Below, piece by piece: positions 16,201 to 24,052 of a stretch of 30,881 bases of DNA (position 1 is its first letter; each line of letters starts with the position of its first letter). Under the pieces are notes generated by a model that worked only from the letters and a program-made list of their open reading frames with translations, ran no database searches and was not told where the DNA came from. Position numbers and translations under genes: made by a program. This DNA comes from a virus. The stretch spans positions 1-30,881 of IMG/VR virus record IMGVR_UViG_3300031578_000229. The stretch is one strand, 5' to 3'.

Positions 16201-17439
16201 TACATTAGAAAATTTGACACAGCATATGATGAAGCAATTTTAATTGATGATGATAGGTATGTTTCACCGGAAGACATAAATCAATTTATTATCCCCAATA
16301 ATTTGGTACTGAAAGATATACAAGAATTTTTGTTCATGGTAAAACAAAAGATGGCTGCTCATGGAACGCTTTTAGAAATCAGGGATAAAATCCAAGAATG
16401 GAAAACAAAAAACCCTATTTCATATGAGCAGTTATTGATTTATTATTCAATTATTGGTAACTTCGTTGCTGCTCGTGGAATATTGGCAAGTGATTATGTT
16501 GAAAAATTTGATTCTATTGTAAGTTCAAAAGCTGATAGCGATCCAGTACAATTTGTAAGGGACTTTGTTGGTGAAGAAGAATACAATAACATCAAAATAT
16601 TTTTATCAAATTCCGGGGATAGTTCTTTTATAACATTACATGATGGCAGAATTACAATACCTGTTTTGGATGTTAGGTCAGCACATCCTGAAGGAAGCGG
16701 AAACACTTTTGGGCAAAAACAGGTTGATGTAGATAACGTTAAATTTGGAAGATTTAACGAAGAAGGAGTATTTATTTCAGAAGATGAAAACCCTATTCCG
16801 GTGATTACATCAGAAAACTCAGTTATTGCCGGATATAATGATGATAATATACCAGTTGAAGGGGATGCTATTTTCTTACATATTTTAGTTAAAAATAAAA
16901 TTGTGGAAGAATTTAAGTTAATCAAAGAACTAACGCAGAATTTAAATATTGAATTTCTGTATGATAATTTAATGGAAAGTCCTAATAGGACACAATTCGA
17001 TACATTAGAAAATGAATTTGGTGTTATTAAAACACAAACTACATTTGATCCAGATAATCCAGACAAAGACGGAAACGTTCTTTCTATCAAGGAGCTAGAA
17101 GATTTATTTAATAGAATGAATATCAATAATCAAAACTCATCCCCGACTGATGGTTCAGTAAGGGGTGCGGGAGTTAATCTTGAAAGTATAAATCAAGATA
17201 TAGACTTTGATACTAACACAGATACAAACTTAGGTGCTGGTGGTAATAAAAACGATAACATAGAATCACAGTCAGTTTTTGAAAAACTTATATCAAATGC
17301 ACAGCTTCAGGGTATTCAACGTGCTAAATTAACGAAGGAAAAACCCGTAATAGAACCATTACAGGGAAAAGCCACTATTGAAAATATTATTAAAGAAATT
17401 AAAAACGACAAAGAACCGGATGTAAGGGATATACTCTAA
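13204..17439 (+). CDS. Large probable virion protein with degenerate M15-like segment
   Basis: 1411 aa, the largest gene here. Two beta-rich stretches, about 104-210 and 655-735, resemble small beta-sandwich domains of phage virion proteins; the second carries the typical PHGL...VDGA...YNGEF pattern. A basic patch RRRRRKWTWRG is at 598-608. Residues 853-890 read like an M15 (VanY/L-Ala-D-Glu) peptidase core: LIETMRSWEDQ followed by SWHNFGLSVKIL. His881 is present, but the expected metal-binding Asp is Lys888 and no clear HxE follows, so catalysis is doubtful. The last 150 residues are Asn/Asp-rich and extended. A baseplate or tail-associated role is inferred from size, beta domains and the late box. 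It ends one base from the stop of the convergent 17441-17896 gene. Confidence 0.6.
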   Translation: MIEIDFYKYKKELSVEHDLLIDTSGLSPKADATGVYINEEGDIQDVNMNEIVDEKINFIFNDEKGNIHKYKVNTEDGYDENEIAYLHEEPVVNELEQINYQEIDVPATLTTTGLSNEEDLINYPIVSIIGDGVDTLTVKSSKILTDIRNKTGNFIQVTGTVNYNTVEDKNPYYTITSIIDDFTIVVTKTPNAPDVISVSETSGTITLYPLKEYSIGIRPQHELLQEPNSSRVAIIDREIYAALGMWDTNDYKISFDKDDPTLKMDIKDSRAAGYISRKDYVIYLRNLKEKLNNIGIDVLVTEFLSSRPLGDQDVNVSGLKRSRRTKFDDAIVAGAAFLYRKNQSDILTEIDPDTISPFHMSVKEVFKAQFTPADELRDQLITIFEKLVAALNMPLGRRIFGDVIDELKKSIVINPRVQENEQGNPVLQTGGTEINNEGVEGKNYYPHGFVGNGEPIPKWELDPIEVDPVTGEGVIPINDETGESIYVAESDIEISSDVNIVDVIDDLKEVVKKIKNASALISGVFVNFALGDIRNRVNQIEDLIKKIKWYERFTNESIFANRQFLTGKEADKRLSDPSENPNRKLGRILLPVDFGIKRRRRRKWTWRGYRTVTVSKVDLGIRWVEIRFIDTRVLSQYRANETASGKGIPLDIPSTGDKVVGKTVTLITSVPHGLDETTLTITVDGADQSYYNGEFKPIIDVSEPNKISYNLLVGNGNTEITDTQELPKPTGDPIVLRSAIIPYETTAPSEEEEEVEIVFKVPHLPLDDDLRDEGFNNYGAFDQTEFSNREKPDEIEVTNNLGNTSTSTEVPAGFEIFHQSSKKIEDMRDGIDIYNKVQFLLQLLKTEFNETRVQLIETMRSWEDQEVLQVGGDPSNFLSWHNFGLSVKILITKEDGVKLIEEGSKDFFKVLRIADSFIQGAKLGHFGEPMNVIWCAQLITGPDMFVWEFLPIGTKHGDAWKYRMESYNQIDPLVSIPYINTTKRNYIIRTNDEIPDDKPYIRKFDTAYDEAILIDDDRYVSPEDINQFIIPNNLVLKDIQEFLFMVKQKMAAHGTLLEIRDKIQEWKTKNPISYEQLLIYYSIIGNFVAARGILASDYVEKFDSIVSSKADSDPVQFVRDFVGEEEYNNIKIFLSNSGDSSFITLHDGRITIPVLDVRSAHPEGSGNTFGQKQVDVDNVKFGRFNEEGVFISEDENPIPVITSENSVIAGYNDDNIPVEGDAIFLHILVKNKIVEEFKLIKELTQNLNIEFLYDNLMESPNRTQFDTLENEFGVIKTQTTFDPDNPDKDGNVLSIKELEDLFNRMNINNQNSSPTDGSVRGAGVNLESINQDIDFDTNTDTNLGAGGNKNDNIESQSVFEKLISNAQLQGIQRAKLTKEKPVIEPLQGKATIENIIKEIKNDKEPDVRDIL

Positions 17440-17440
17440 A

Positions 17441-17896
17441 TTATTTATCCAAATTTATCTGGCCTTCATAATCTTTTTGTTCAACTGGTTTAGCACCAAT
17501 TGCGCTGGCGGTACTGCATACAGTATATCCACCCTGTTTTTTAAAAGCATCTAGAATTTGTTTCACGTTCATTTCTGTTTTTGCATCAACTTCTTTCATG
17601 ACTTCAGCATGTTCTTTACCATCATTACGTTCTACCGGATCGTATTCCATACGGCTCACATTTCTATTTTTTTCACGTCCCCTTGTACCATAAAGTTCAT
17701 CTTCTGGAACAAAAGAATCCTGTGTTTGTGCTAATGCATGATAATCATGATCTTTAAATTGCTCGTATGCTCTTTTTTTGAAATCGTCACTTTCCTTGCC
17801 TACATCACCTATTCTGTTGACATTGCGCTGTATATCACTCCAGAAATCACGTTTTTCGTGTCTAATTAAGAAATTGTTTTGGCTGTATGTAGTCAT
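17441..17896 (-). CDS. Hypothetical late protein, 151 aa
   Basis: Hydrophilic, strongly charged protein with no recognised family, membrane segment or signal peptide. The N-terminal 50 residues look helical. The only cysteine is near residue 127, in a short neutral stretch (GGYTVCSTASAIGA). AAGGAT at 17910-17905 and a TATAAACT box at 17933-17926 give it its own late promoter and ribosome site, so ATG at 17896 is well supported. It is the last gene of the structural block and may be a minor virion or assembly protein; that is position only. Confidence 0.6.
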   Translation of the reverse strand: MTTYSQNNFLIRHEKRDFWSDIQRNVNRIGDVGKESDDFKKRAYEQFKDHDYHALAQTQDSFVPEDELYGTRGREKNRNVSRMEYDPVERNDGKEHAEVMKEVDAKTEMNVKQILDAFKKQGGYTVCSTASAIGAKPVEQKDYEGQINLDK

Positions 17897-17925
17897 ATTA
17901 TTAAATCCTTATTACTCTTATAATA

Positions 17926-17933
17926 AGTTTATA
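17926..17933 (-). promoter_or_regulatory. Late promoter box TATAAACT
   Basis: Exact box on the minus strand, 29 nt before the ATG at 17896, with an AAGGAT ribosome site between. Confidence 0.55.
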
Positions 17934-17958
17934 ACAAACTCTATATTGACATAAATTT

Positions 17959-18549
17959 TTATTCTAACTTACTAACCTTGTTAACATATGCAGTCAATGC
18001 TTGGATGATTGGCTCTGCAATTTTTTGTAAGGGTTTTGCGAATTCTTCTTTACCTTCAGGAATCCAGTAATCCACTTCTTTTAACATTTTGATTGCATCA
18101 TATAGATGTTTTATGGCAACACCCGTTGCATGTTTCCTTACATCTGCACTATCTTTATCAGAGTCGCCTACAATACCATTCATTTGATCCAATAAACTTG
18201 CCATTTTACCTTTATTCTTAAATGCTGTATCTTTGAATGTATCACTTTTAAAATTTGGGTTTTTTAAAGCTTGTTCGGCTTCCAATTGAGTATTAAACGT
18301 GGCATTTGGATTTGCGTTTTGGTCAGCACCATTGGCTACCATGTTGGTTATGTTCTCTGGATTTGATAAATTTAAAAATTGTGGTTGTTTATTCTGTTGT
18401 TGGGAATTTGATGTTCCTAATGATGGAATATAAGGTAAATCATCATCTAAGGGGTTATAGTCTTCCATTACAGCACCGCCATCAACCATTTCTTGCGGTG
18501 TTTCGTCATAGGATTCTGGAAGTTGGAATTCGTTTTTCTTTTTAGCCAT
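17959..18549 (-). CDS. Hypothetical late protein, 196 aa
   Basis: No family recognised. The N-terminal 60 residues are Pro/Asp-rich and probably disordered. The middle (about 60-110) is Asn/Gln-rich, and the C-terminal 70 residues look helical (VAIKHLYDAIKMLKEVDYWI...). CGGAG lies about 7 nt before the ATG and a TATAAACT box at 18578-18571, so the gene has its own late signals. It follows the capsid-gene terminator, separating it transcriptionally from the capsid gene. A structural or assembly role is a guess from context. Confidence 0.6.
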   Translation of the reverse strand: MAKKKNEFQLPESYDETPQEMVDGGAVMEDYNPLDDDLPYIPSLGTSNSQQQNKQPQFLNLSNPENITNMVANGADQNANPNATFNTQLEAEQALKNPNFKSDTFKDTAFKNKGKMASLLDQMNGIVGDSDKDSADVRKHATGVAIKHLYDAIKMLKEVDYWIPEGKEEFAKPLQKIAEPIIQALTAYVNKVSKLE

Positions 18550-18570
18550 TATAAAATCTCCGTTTATTTA

Positions 18571-18578
18571 AGTTTATA
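18571..18578 (-). promoter_or_regulatory. Late promoter box TATAAACT
   Basis: Exact box on the minus strand, 21 nt before the ATG at 18549, with CGGAG between. Confidence 0.55.
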
Positions 18579-18607
18579 TATTAAATATAGATTTTTAATT
18601 TTGGGAA

Positions 18608-18634
18608 TAAAAAAAGCCTTGGTTTCCCAAGGCT
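18608..18634 (-). terminator. Rho-independent terminator of the major capsid gene
   Basis: A perfect 8-bp stem AGCCTTGG / CCAAGGCT (18615-18622 and 18627-18634) has a 4-nt loop. On the minus strand it is followed by a run of T (plus-strand A run at 18608-18615). It lies 26 nt beyond the capsid stop codon. Confidence 0.9.
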
Positions 18635-18659
18635 CTTCTTTAGGTTAACTAGGGGATGA

Positions 18660-20069
18660 TTACACAGAAGTGTCGCCTTCCTGATTTCCACAAGAGTCTG
18701 TTCCAACGCCACCGAGACTTTCTTCAGCATCGTATGTAGCACCTTCAACTTCCCAAGGGTAAGCATCTGAGCCACTATCGAGTCCGAGGATTGCACTGCT
18801 GATGTTGCTAAATGCGATGTATCTGTAGAACTGACCTGCACCAAGCAAGTTAGCTACGATAGCATAACGGGATTTAACAATCAGACGAGGTGAACCGTCT
18901 TCCTGACCTGCGGTCTTCGTAAAAATATAAGGAATGTAGGGCATGAAGATGATACCAGATTCTCCCTGACGTGGCCCCTTGTACCCAACGAGGGCATAAG
19001 AAGTTTCGGCATAGATGTCACGGTATACTTTAATACCCCCACCGATCAATGTACCAGCTTCTACTACTCCACCACCATGCTGTTGGTTGATGTTTGTGTT
19101 CAAGTAAGTAGGAATGTAGATACCTTGATTCATAGTAGAAAGAGCAGCGATAACATCAGGTGAGCAAATTGCCCAGTTACCTGAACCCATTCTTGAAGTC
19201 ACAGCGATTTTCTGTGAAACAGCAAGGATAGTGTTAACGATACCACCAGCGATTCTTTCAGCCATCCAACGAGCGTCTACTGGCCCACCAGAAGCTAAAT
19301 TAACCGTGATAGCAGCTTCTCCACCAAGACCCGGTGTAGTTGCAGCGAAAACTAATGCAGCTAAAATTTCTCTGTCGATTTCTTGCTGGATTTCGAACTG
19401 AAGGGCTTCTAAAAGAAGGGCTTCAATGTCTTGTCCATGAACGGCAGCGAGATCTTGCTGAAGTTCTAAAGTGTAGTGAGATTTGATGGCACGAGTACCA
19501 ACGATTACGCTACCTTTTATAACTTTAATGGAAGCACGTTTGATTCTGAAACCGCCACCTGCTGTTGCAGGATCTGCATCAGGATCGAAAAGACTAAGAT
19601 TGTCTCCACTTTCCATATAATTTGAAAGAAATTCACCTTCACGAGTACTCCAAGGAGTACCATTAGCTGCTGGATTCTGATCACCAGTATGATCTTTATT
19701 AAGATCAAAACCGATTTCCTGTTTCTGCCCATTACGGAAAACAGTACTCTTGGTGGTGTCATCATACAAGTACCTAAGTGCGAAATAAATTCCCTGCGGA
19801 GTAGTAGTAGGAATAACAGCTACAGTGTTCATTGCGAGAAGTTCAGGGAACTGTCTACGAATCAATGGCAATGCATATTGCTGATAAACTTCCACATCTC
19901 CAGTAACATTTGCTGATTCAGGAAGGAAACCTTTATTGAGTTTAACTTGGTTTTCTAACAAAGTAGCTAAAACAGAAGCTTCAGACTGACTTCGTATAGG
20001 GCTTCCAATATCAGACTCCAGTACGGGTGACCATTTCTGGATCAAACTTTTTTTCTGGGATTTTTGCAT
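18660..20069 (-). CDS. 23: Major capsid protein, gp23-like
   Basis: 469 aa (T4 gp23 is 521). The sequence is HK97-fold gp23 type. An N-terminal propeptide-like region precedes GDVEVYQQYALPLIRRQFPE (57-76), the helix conserved in T4-type capsid proteins. The typical run AVIPTTTPQGIYFALRY follows. HGQDIEALLLEALQFEIQQEIDREIL (about 217-242) matches the gp23 spine helix region. LPE at 49-51, followed by a polar segment, is a plausible prohead-protease site, since T4 gp21 cuts after (L/I)xE. AGAGGT precedes the ATG by 9 nt. The gene has its own late box (TATAAACA) and a strong terminator, giving a monocistronic, highly expressed unit. Codon use looks less AT-biased than its neighbours, as expected for an abundant protein. 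Confidence 0.95.
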   Translation of the reverse strand: MQKSQKKSLIQKWSPVLESDIGSPIRSQSEASVLATLLENQVKLNKGFLPESANVTGDVEVYQQYALPLIRRQFPELLAMNTVAVIPTTTPQGIYFALRYLYDDTTKSTVFRNGQKQEIGFDLNKDHTGDQNPAANGTPWSTREGEFLSNYMESGDNLSLFDPDADPATAGGGFRIKRASIKVIKGSVIVGTRAIKSHYTLELQQDLAAVHGQDIEALLLEALQFEIQQEIDREILAALVFAATTPGLGGEAAITVNLASGGPVDARWMAERIAGGIVNTILAVSQKIAVTSRMGSGNWAICSPDVIAALSTMNQGIYIPTYLNTNINQQHGGGVVEAGTLIGGGIKVYRDIYAETSYALVGYKGPRQGESGIIFMPYIPYIFTKTAGQEDGSPRLIVKSRYAIVANLLGAGQFYRYIAFSNISSAILGLDSGSDAYPWEVEGATYDAEESLGGVGTDSCGNQEGDTSV

Positions 20070-20103
20070 GAGTATATTACCTCTTTTGGTTACAACAATT
20101 AAT

Positions 20104-20115
20104 GGCTTTTCAGCC
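20104..20115 (-). promoter_or_regulatory. GNRA-loop hairpin in the capsid mRNA leader
   Basis: The minus strand reads GGCT-GAAA-AGCC, a 4-bp stem closed by a GAAA tetraloop. It lies just downstream of the late box (20133-20126), near the expected 5' end of the capsid transcript. It could protect the RNA from decay. Confidence 0.3.
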
Positions 20116-20125
20116 TATCACACAA

Positions 20126-20133
20126 TGTTTATA
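20126..20133 (-). promoter_or_regulatory. Late promoter box TATAAACA before capsid gene
   Basis: One base from TATAAACT, on the minus strand, 56 nt before the ATG at 20069. This is the longest leader among the late genes here. Confidence 0.5.
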
Positions 20134-20249
20134 AAGTGTTGATAAAATTGTTGAAAAATCATTAAAATGTGTATAATGAACCGGGAAAAGGGGGCTTATA
20201 TTACCGTGTAATATGAGATTTTATTTGAAATTTTACTTATTTCACCGAT

Positions 20250-21128
20250 TTATTTGAAATTATATCCAAGGCTGTTAAAGTCGTTAATACGATCTTTTGC
20301 TTCCTTAACATCTTCCTCAACTTCAGCATTTTCCATGATGGCTGCTGAATCTGCTAAATCTTCGTTAGTGATGTTAGGTGACATTTTGGATACCTTCTGA
20401 GGTTTTAACCCCTTATTCAAACTTTCAAACTGAGATTTGTTTTTATCAGTTTCACGTCTTTCTTCTTTATCCATTTCAGATGTTTCCATTTTATCCAATA
20501 CATCCTTAACTTGGTCTAATTTGACTTCTCCAACCATTTCATCGTCCCTGTCACTACCCAAATCAAGATTTGAAAAATCACCATCGAGGAAAGTCTGTAA
20601 TTCGTCCTGAACATCCAGTATATCTTTATCTTTGAAAAAATCTAAAGCAGCATTAACAATTTTAGGATTTGCGCCCTTTAATTGAGCAAGAATAAAATTT
20701 TCCTTTTCGGAGTCAGTTAATTGACTTTTAATTGCTTCCATGTCATCCCAAGATTTTTTAAGATTCCCTTTTGCACTATTTAATTTTTCTTGCAACTCTT
20801 TGGTTTTTTCAGTTGTAGTGATACCAGCATTTTCTAAAAGGTTTACCATACCTTTTATAATGGTATAAAATTTCTTATTAATGCTATTGCTTACATTACC
20901 TTTTACATTTTCAACAATTACGGTGTTAACCTGATCATCAAACTTTTTGGTGATGCCTTCAACTAAGGTATTGAATTTACCAGAAATGGTTGTTTCCACT
21001 TCCTTACTTTTTACGTCAATAGCATTATCAACAATGTTACTCATAGCTTCATTGATGGATTTAATACTTTCTTTTGAAAGTTTTTTTAAATCTTTTTCTG
21101 GTAAAATTTTTTCAATCTGGAGTTCCAT
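20250..21128 (-). CDS. 22: Prohead core scaffold, gp22-like
   Basis: 292 aa (T4 gp22 is 269). It is highly charged and helical with coiled-coil character over residues 1-130, no cysteines, and an acidic C-terminal half. That is the usual composition of a T4-type scaffold, whose sequence is poorly conserved. Its position between the gp21-like protease and the gp23-like capsid gene is diagnostic. LPE near residue 10 and other (L/I)xE-like tripeptides are possible protease cut sites for scaffold removal. AAAGGA precedes the ATG, and the gene begins 13 nt after the protease stop, so the two share a transcript. The 120-nt gap to the capsid gene holds that gene's own late box. Confidence 0.75.
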   Translation of the reverse strand: MELQIEKILPEKDLKKLSKESIKSINEAMSNIVDNAIDVKSKEVETTISGKFNTLVEGITKKFDDQVNTVIVENVKGNVSNSINKKFYTIIKGMVNLLENAGITTTEKTKELQEKLNSAKGNLKKSWDDMEAIKSQLTDSEKENFILAQLKGANPKIVNAALDFFKDKDILDVQDELQTFLDGDFSNLDLGSDRDDEMVGEVKLDQVKDVLDKMETSEMDKEERRETDKNKSQFESLNKGLKPQKVSKMSPNITNEDLADSAAIMENAEVEEDVKEAKDRINDFNSLGYNFK

Positions 21129-21141
21129 GTTTTTTTCCTTT

Positions 21142-21894
21142 TTAATTTAACAATGTTGTCTTATCAATACTTTCAAGAAGATTAGCTAAACCTTTTCTAT
21201 CAAATTGTTTCCTACCAACTCTAATTTTTTGATTTACCATAGAATTCAACAGCATTTCTTTTCTGGCAATATTCACTGATTCTGTTAAAACGTGAATTTT
21301 GCTACCTTTCATTGCTTCATATACAGGGGTTATTAAAGCCTGTTCATCAAATGATGGGTTTCCAACTACATCAACGGTGATTAATCTATAATCTTCCGTT
21401 ATTTCCATGTATCCTTTACCAGTATCAATTACAGAACCGGCACCACGAAGAGAAAAACCGGGGATATAACCATCATCGACAAGAGCTTTCAGCATTGCGC
21501 CAGCAGGATGCGCTTCAACAACTCTCATTTTGCATTGTAGCTCATTTCCTTTAAAATAAAGCTGCTCTATAAGAGCACATGCTTTTGAGAGATTCATTTC
21601 AAATACGGAATAATCTTTACCCTCGCCTTCTTTATCTAATCTTGGGTGATTTAATTCACCAGCAGCACGTCCTCTATTGAGAAATTTTTCAACGAAACGA
21701 TTAACTTCAGATTCTAAAATGGGTTTAGGATAAGATCGCCCGTTGATACCAGCAAGATCACTTACAATGGCAACACCTTCAAGTTTTAACCTTTTAACTT
21801 TTTTACCAGCTAAATTTAATTCAGTTTCATAAAGTGGTTTAATATCAATGTTGTCATTGAATGTATTTTCTCTTAAAAGTTGGATATTAGACAT
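21142..21894 (-). CDS. 21: Prohead core serine protease, gp21-like
   Basis: 250 aa from ATG at 21894. The frame extends to an ATG at 21909, but AAGGAG at 21906-21901 sits 6 nt before 21894 and would lie inside the longer version, so the shorter start is preferred. T4 gp21 family features are clear. GELNHP (79-84) contains His83, GFSLRGAGSV (146-155) contains the likely nucleophile Ser148, and ITVDVVGNPSFDE (172-184) contains Asp175. The N-terminus has the conserved N-G-R-x-Y-P segment (51-56). The enzyme cleaves scaffold and capsid propeptides during head maturation and then itself. The C-terminal LLES may be a self-cleavage area. Its ATG overlaps the end of the small upstream gene by 8 nt. 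Confidence 0.92.
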   Translation of the reverse strand: MSNIQLLRENTFNDNIDIKPLYETELNLAGKKVKRLKLEGVAIVSDLAGINGRSYPKPILESEVNRFVEKFLNRGRAAGELNHPRLDKEGEGKDYSVFEMNLSKACALIEQLYFKGNELQCKMRVVEAHPAGAMLKALVDDGYIPGFSLRGAGSVIDTGKGYMEITEDYRLITVDVVGNPSFDEQALITPVYEAMKGSKIHVLTESVNIARKEMLLNSMVNQKIRVGRKQFDRKGLANLLESIDKTTLLN

Positions 21895-22060
21895 TTGCAT
21901 CTCCTTCAAAACTTTCCATAATAATTTTCATAATATCGTCTTCTTTATCAGGCAATATCGATTCAGATATCTCATTTACAAGCATCTCAGTTTTCTTATT
22001 GTCATTGACAATTAAGCTGCTTATTAACGCCTTCATCTTTTTTTCTAAATTACTACTCAT
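21887..22060 (-). CDS. Small prohead-region protein at the gene 67/68 position, 57 aa
   Basis: A 57-codon frame from ATG at 22060, directly preceded by a TATAAACT late box and ending inside the protease start region. The product is charged and helical (SSNLEKKMKALISSLIV... then DKEDDIMKIIMESFEG) with an acidic C-terminus. In T4 the genes between portal (20) and protease (21) are 67 and 68, encoding small prohead core proteins needed for correct head shape. Position, size, charge and transcription match that role. Sequence homology cannot be claimed by eye. Its last codons contain the SD for the protease gene, which indicates coupling. Confidence 0.6.
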   Translation of the reverse strand: MSSNLEKKMKALISSLIVNDNKKTEMLVNEISESILPDKEDDIMKIIMESFEGDANV

Positions 22061-22071
22061 TATTTACTATT

Positions 22072-22079
22072 AGTTTATA
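22072..22079 (-). promoter_or_regulatory. Late promoter box TATAAACT before 67/68-like, protease and scaffold genes
   Basis: Exact box on the minus strand, 11 nt before the ATG at 22060. It would drive the 67/68-like, gp21 and gp22 cistrons from a very short leader. Confidence 0.55.
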
Positions 22080-22098
22080 ATATAAAAGGAATACTTTT

Positions 22099-23739
22099 TT
22101 ATTCGGTGCCTTCATCACTTTCCATGTCAGCTTCTTCCTTCAACCATTTCTCATTATCAGAAATTTCTGCATCATTAAGTCTCAAACCTCTGGTCAAAGC
22201 AAAACGCTTAGATAACGTGCCATCGGGCTGTTCACTGCTCTTAACATGTTTCATGAGACCATCAAAAGTTTCCAAATTGGTCTTCAATATCTCAGCAGCC
22301 ATGTAGTTCTGGAACTCATTTGATTTGTTAAATAAAACTGAAAAATTTTCTTCAATTTTTATTTCTTCGGCTATATCAGTTCTGGTATTGAGAACCATTA
22401 TAAATAAACGTGTAAGTAATGTATCCATTGGCATCTGGTAACGCTGAACCATTCTAGCAAAAGCAACTTCTGCCTGAGTAACCTCACCTATTTTTCCATT
22501 GGAATAACTTTCACCATCACCCGCAAGCGCAGTAACACGCCCCGGTGGAACCATCATTGCGTTAACAAGATTTCTTTTAAAATATTTCAAATCTTCGATT
22601 TTAGCAATGTTATCACCACTATCTAATCTTTCGATTTCGGAACCCGTTGTTTGATTACTTGTAGAAATGAAGAAGTGTTCACCCAATCCGATAACTCTAC
22701 CGAAGTTGGTTACTTCTCCAGTAGCGGTATTGTAGTCAATCCTTCTAGAAAGTAATTTAGCCTGATCCTTCATATGCTTTTCAGCTTTAGGCTTAGGCAT
22801 CATACCTGTATCAATCTTAAACACCAATTTTTCTGATCCCCACTGTATCCTATACATTGTAATGGAGTCTTCTATTGCATTTAATTGGTTAAAAGGTTTA
22901 ATAGCAGGTTCAAGGGGTGATCGTGGATCATTGATACCACCGGGGCCGTAAAGACCCAAATCAACATAAATAATCTGATTAGGAGAAAAATCTACAAAGT
23001 TTTTACCAGAAGTTTTACCAGTGGTGGCATATACACCTTCCAGCATTTGTCGATATCCTATAATAATACCATCTTGAATGATGATAACCATATTCTGAGA
23101 AGGAAGTAAGTTAACACCAATAATTTCATTTTTCTCAGGACTATATACAACCTCAATAAACATCCGACCTTCTATTAGAAGGGAACGCATTACATTCCAC
23201 CCTTCTTTGTAGAAGTTCATTATTTTCTTTAATACTTCTCTTCTGAAAATTTTATGAAGCTTTTCTTGAATAGCTCCACCGATTTCTGAATCTGCATCAA
23301 TTTTTAATGAACAAACTTCACCTAAATCATCTGGATATATACTTTCATCACAAATATTTGATAGTGCTTCTTTTATTTCACCCCTACCAGCAACCCTGTA
23401 ATATTTCATTATTCTTTCACGGTTTTTCTTCCAGAATAAATGAACCTGATTCTCAGCGGTTACATCATATATCCTTTTAGGATCTACGTTTGCTGTGTTT
23501 ACACCCAATGTTGGTGCAAAGGCACTGAAACCATCCGGGGACATGCCATTAGGGTAAGAAAGCTGCTTTACACCTTGGCCTACTAAATTTTGAGCTACAT
23601 CTATTTCACGTTCAGTTTTTACTCGATTGAATAATCTATCAAATACTGAACCTCTTGGATTGGTAAGACCATAATCTCTAGCTCTAGTAAGAATCTTACT
23701 GGATATGGTTTCTTGTTTAGGTAATTGTTTAATTAACAT
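22099..23739 (-). CDS. 20: Portal vertex protein, gp20-like
   Basis: 546 aa (T4 gp20 is 524). Recognisable T4-type portal features include YYRVAGRGEIKEALSNICDESI (residues about 112-133; T4-like portals have a similar 'YR..A..PEI..AI..I.DE.I' stretch). The central wing/stem sequence EGRMFIEVV...LLPSQNMVII follows, and later GDGESYSNGKIGEVTQAEVAFARMV. The dodecameric ring sits at one capsid vertex, nucleates head assembly and is the channel for terminase-driven packaging. An acidic C-terminus is typical. The gene heads the 20-67-21-22-23 cluster and has its own TATAAACT box, with GGAAA about 10 nt before the ATG. Confidence 0.93.
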   Translation of the reverse strand: MLIKQLPKQETISSKILTRARDYGLTNPRGSVFDRLFNRVKTEREIDVAQNLVGQGVKQLSYPNGMSPDGFSAFAPTLGVNTANVDPKRIYDVTAENQVHLFWKKNRERIMKYYRVAGRGEIKEALSNICDESIYPDDLGEVCSLKIDADSEIGGAIQEKLHKIFRREVLKKIMNFYKEGWNVMRSLLIEGRMFIEVVYSPEKNEIIGVNLLPSQNMVIIIQDGIIIGYRQMLEGVYATTGKTSGKNFVDFSPNQIIYVDLGLYGPGGINDPRSPLEPAIKPFNQLNAIEDSITMYRIQWGSEKLVFKIDTGMMPKPKAEKHMKDQAKLLSRRIDYNTATGEVTNFGRVIGLGEHFFISTSNQTTGSEIERLDSGDNIAKIEDLKYFKRNLVNAMMVPPGRVTALAGDGESYSNGKIGEVTQAEVAFARMVQRYQMPMDTLLTRLFIMVLNTRTDIAEEIKIEENFSVLFNKSNEFQNYMAAEILKTNLETFDGLMKHVKSSEQPDGTLSKRFALTRGLRLNDAEISDNEKWLKEEADMESDEGTE

Positions 23740-23761
23740 TCAAATTTCCAAATTTATAACT

Positions 23762-23769
23762 AGTTTATA
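23762..23769 (-). promoter_or_regulatory. Late promoter box TATAAACT before portal gene
   Basis: Exact box on the minus strand, 22 nt before the ATG at 23739. A second TTATAAAT lies between the box and the start codon. Confidence 0.55.
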
Positions 23770-23806
23770 ATTAAATATTATCCTTTATTTAAGTTATAGT
23801 CATTAT

Positions 23807-24052
23807 TCATTCATTTATAGGTTTTTTCAAGTTTCTAAAATCTATAATCACGCCTTCGTAAAATACCCCAAATGCATTTCTATTTTTATCCGTCCTCGTG
23901 TAAAATTTTTTTACGTCTTCAGATTTAATATTTCTACTAAAAATTCTACTACCACTTTCAAAACAGTTAACTATGTATGAAAAATCACTGAAACCTACCT
24001 TATAAATAGGTATCCCGTTATATTTAAAATTCCTATCTGTTTCTTTAGGCAT
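23807..24052 (-). CDS. Small hypothetical protein, 81 aa
   Basis: Basic, aromatic-rich, probably a compact beta-containing domain (NGIPIYKVGFSDFSYIVNCF...). No family recognised. Its ATG overlaps the end of the upstream gene by 8 nt (shared GATTATGCCTAA area at 24045-24052), so it is translated by coupling. One Cys (about residue 30) and no membrane segment. It ends 37 nt before the portal promoter box. Confidence 0.55.
   Translation of the reverse strand: MPKETDRNFKYNGIPIYKVGFSDFSYIVNCFESGSRIFSRNIKSEDVKKFYTRTDKNRNAFGVFYEGVIIDFRNLKKPINE

Noticed and set aside
16494-17126. Minus-strand open frame of 210 codons inside the 1411-aa gene
   Set aside because: Low-complexity Ser/Leu-rich translation opposite a coherent gene, with no ribosome site or promoter box.
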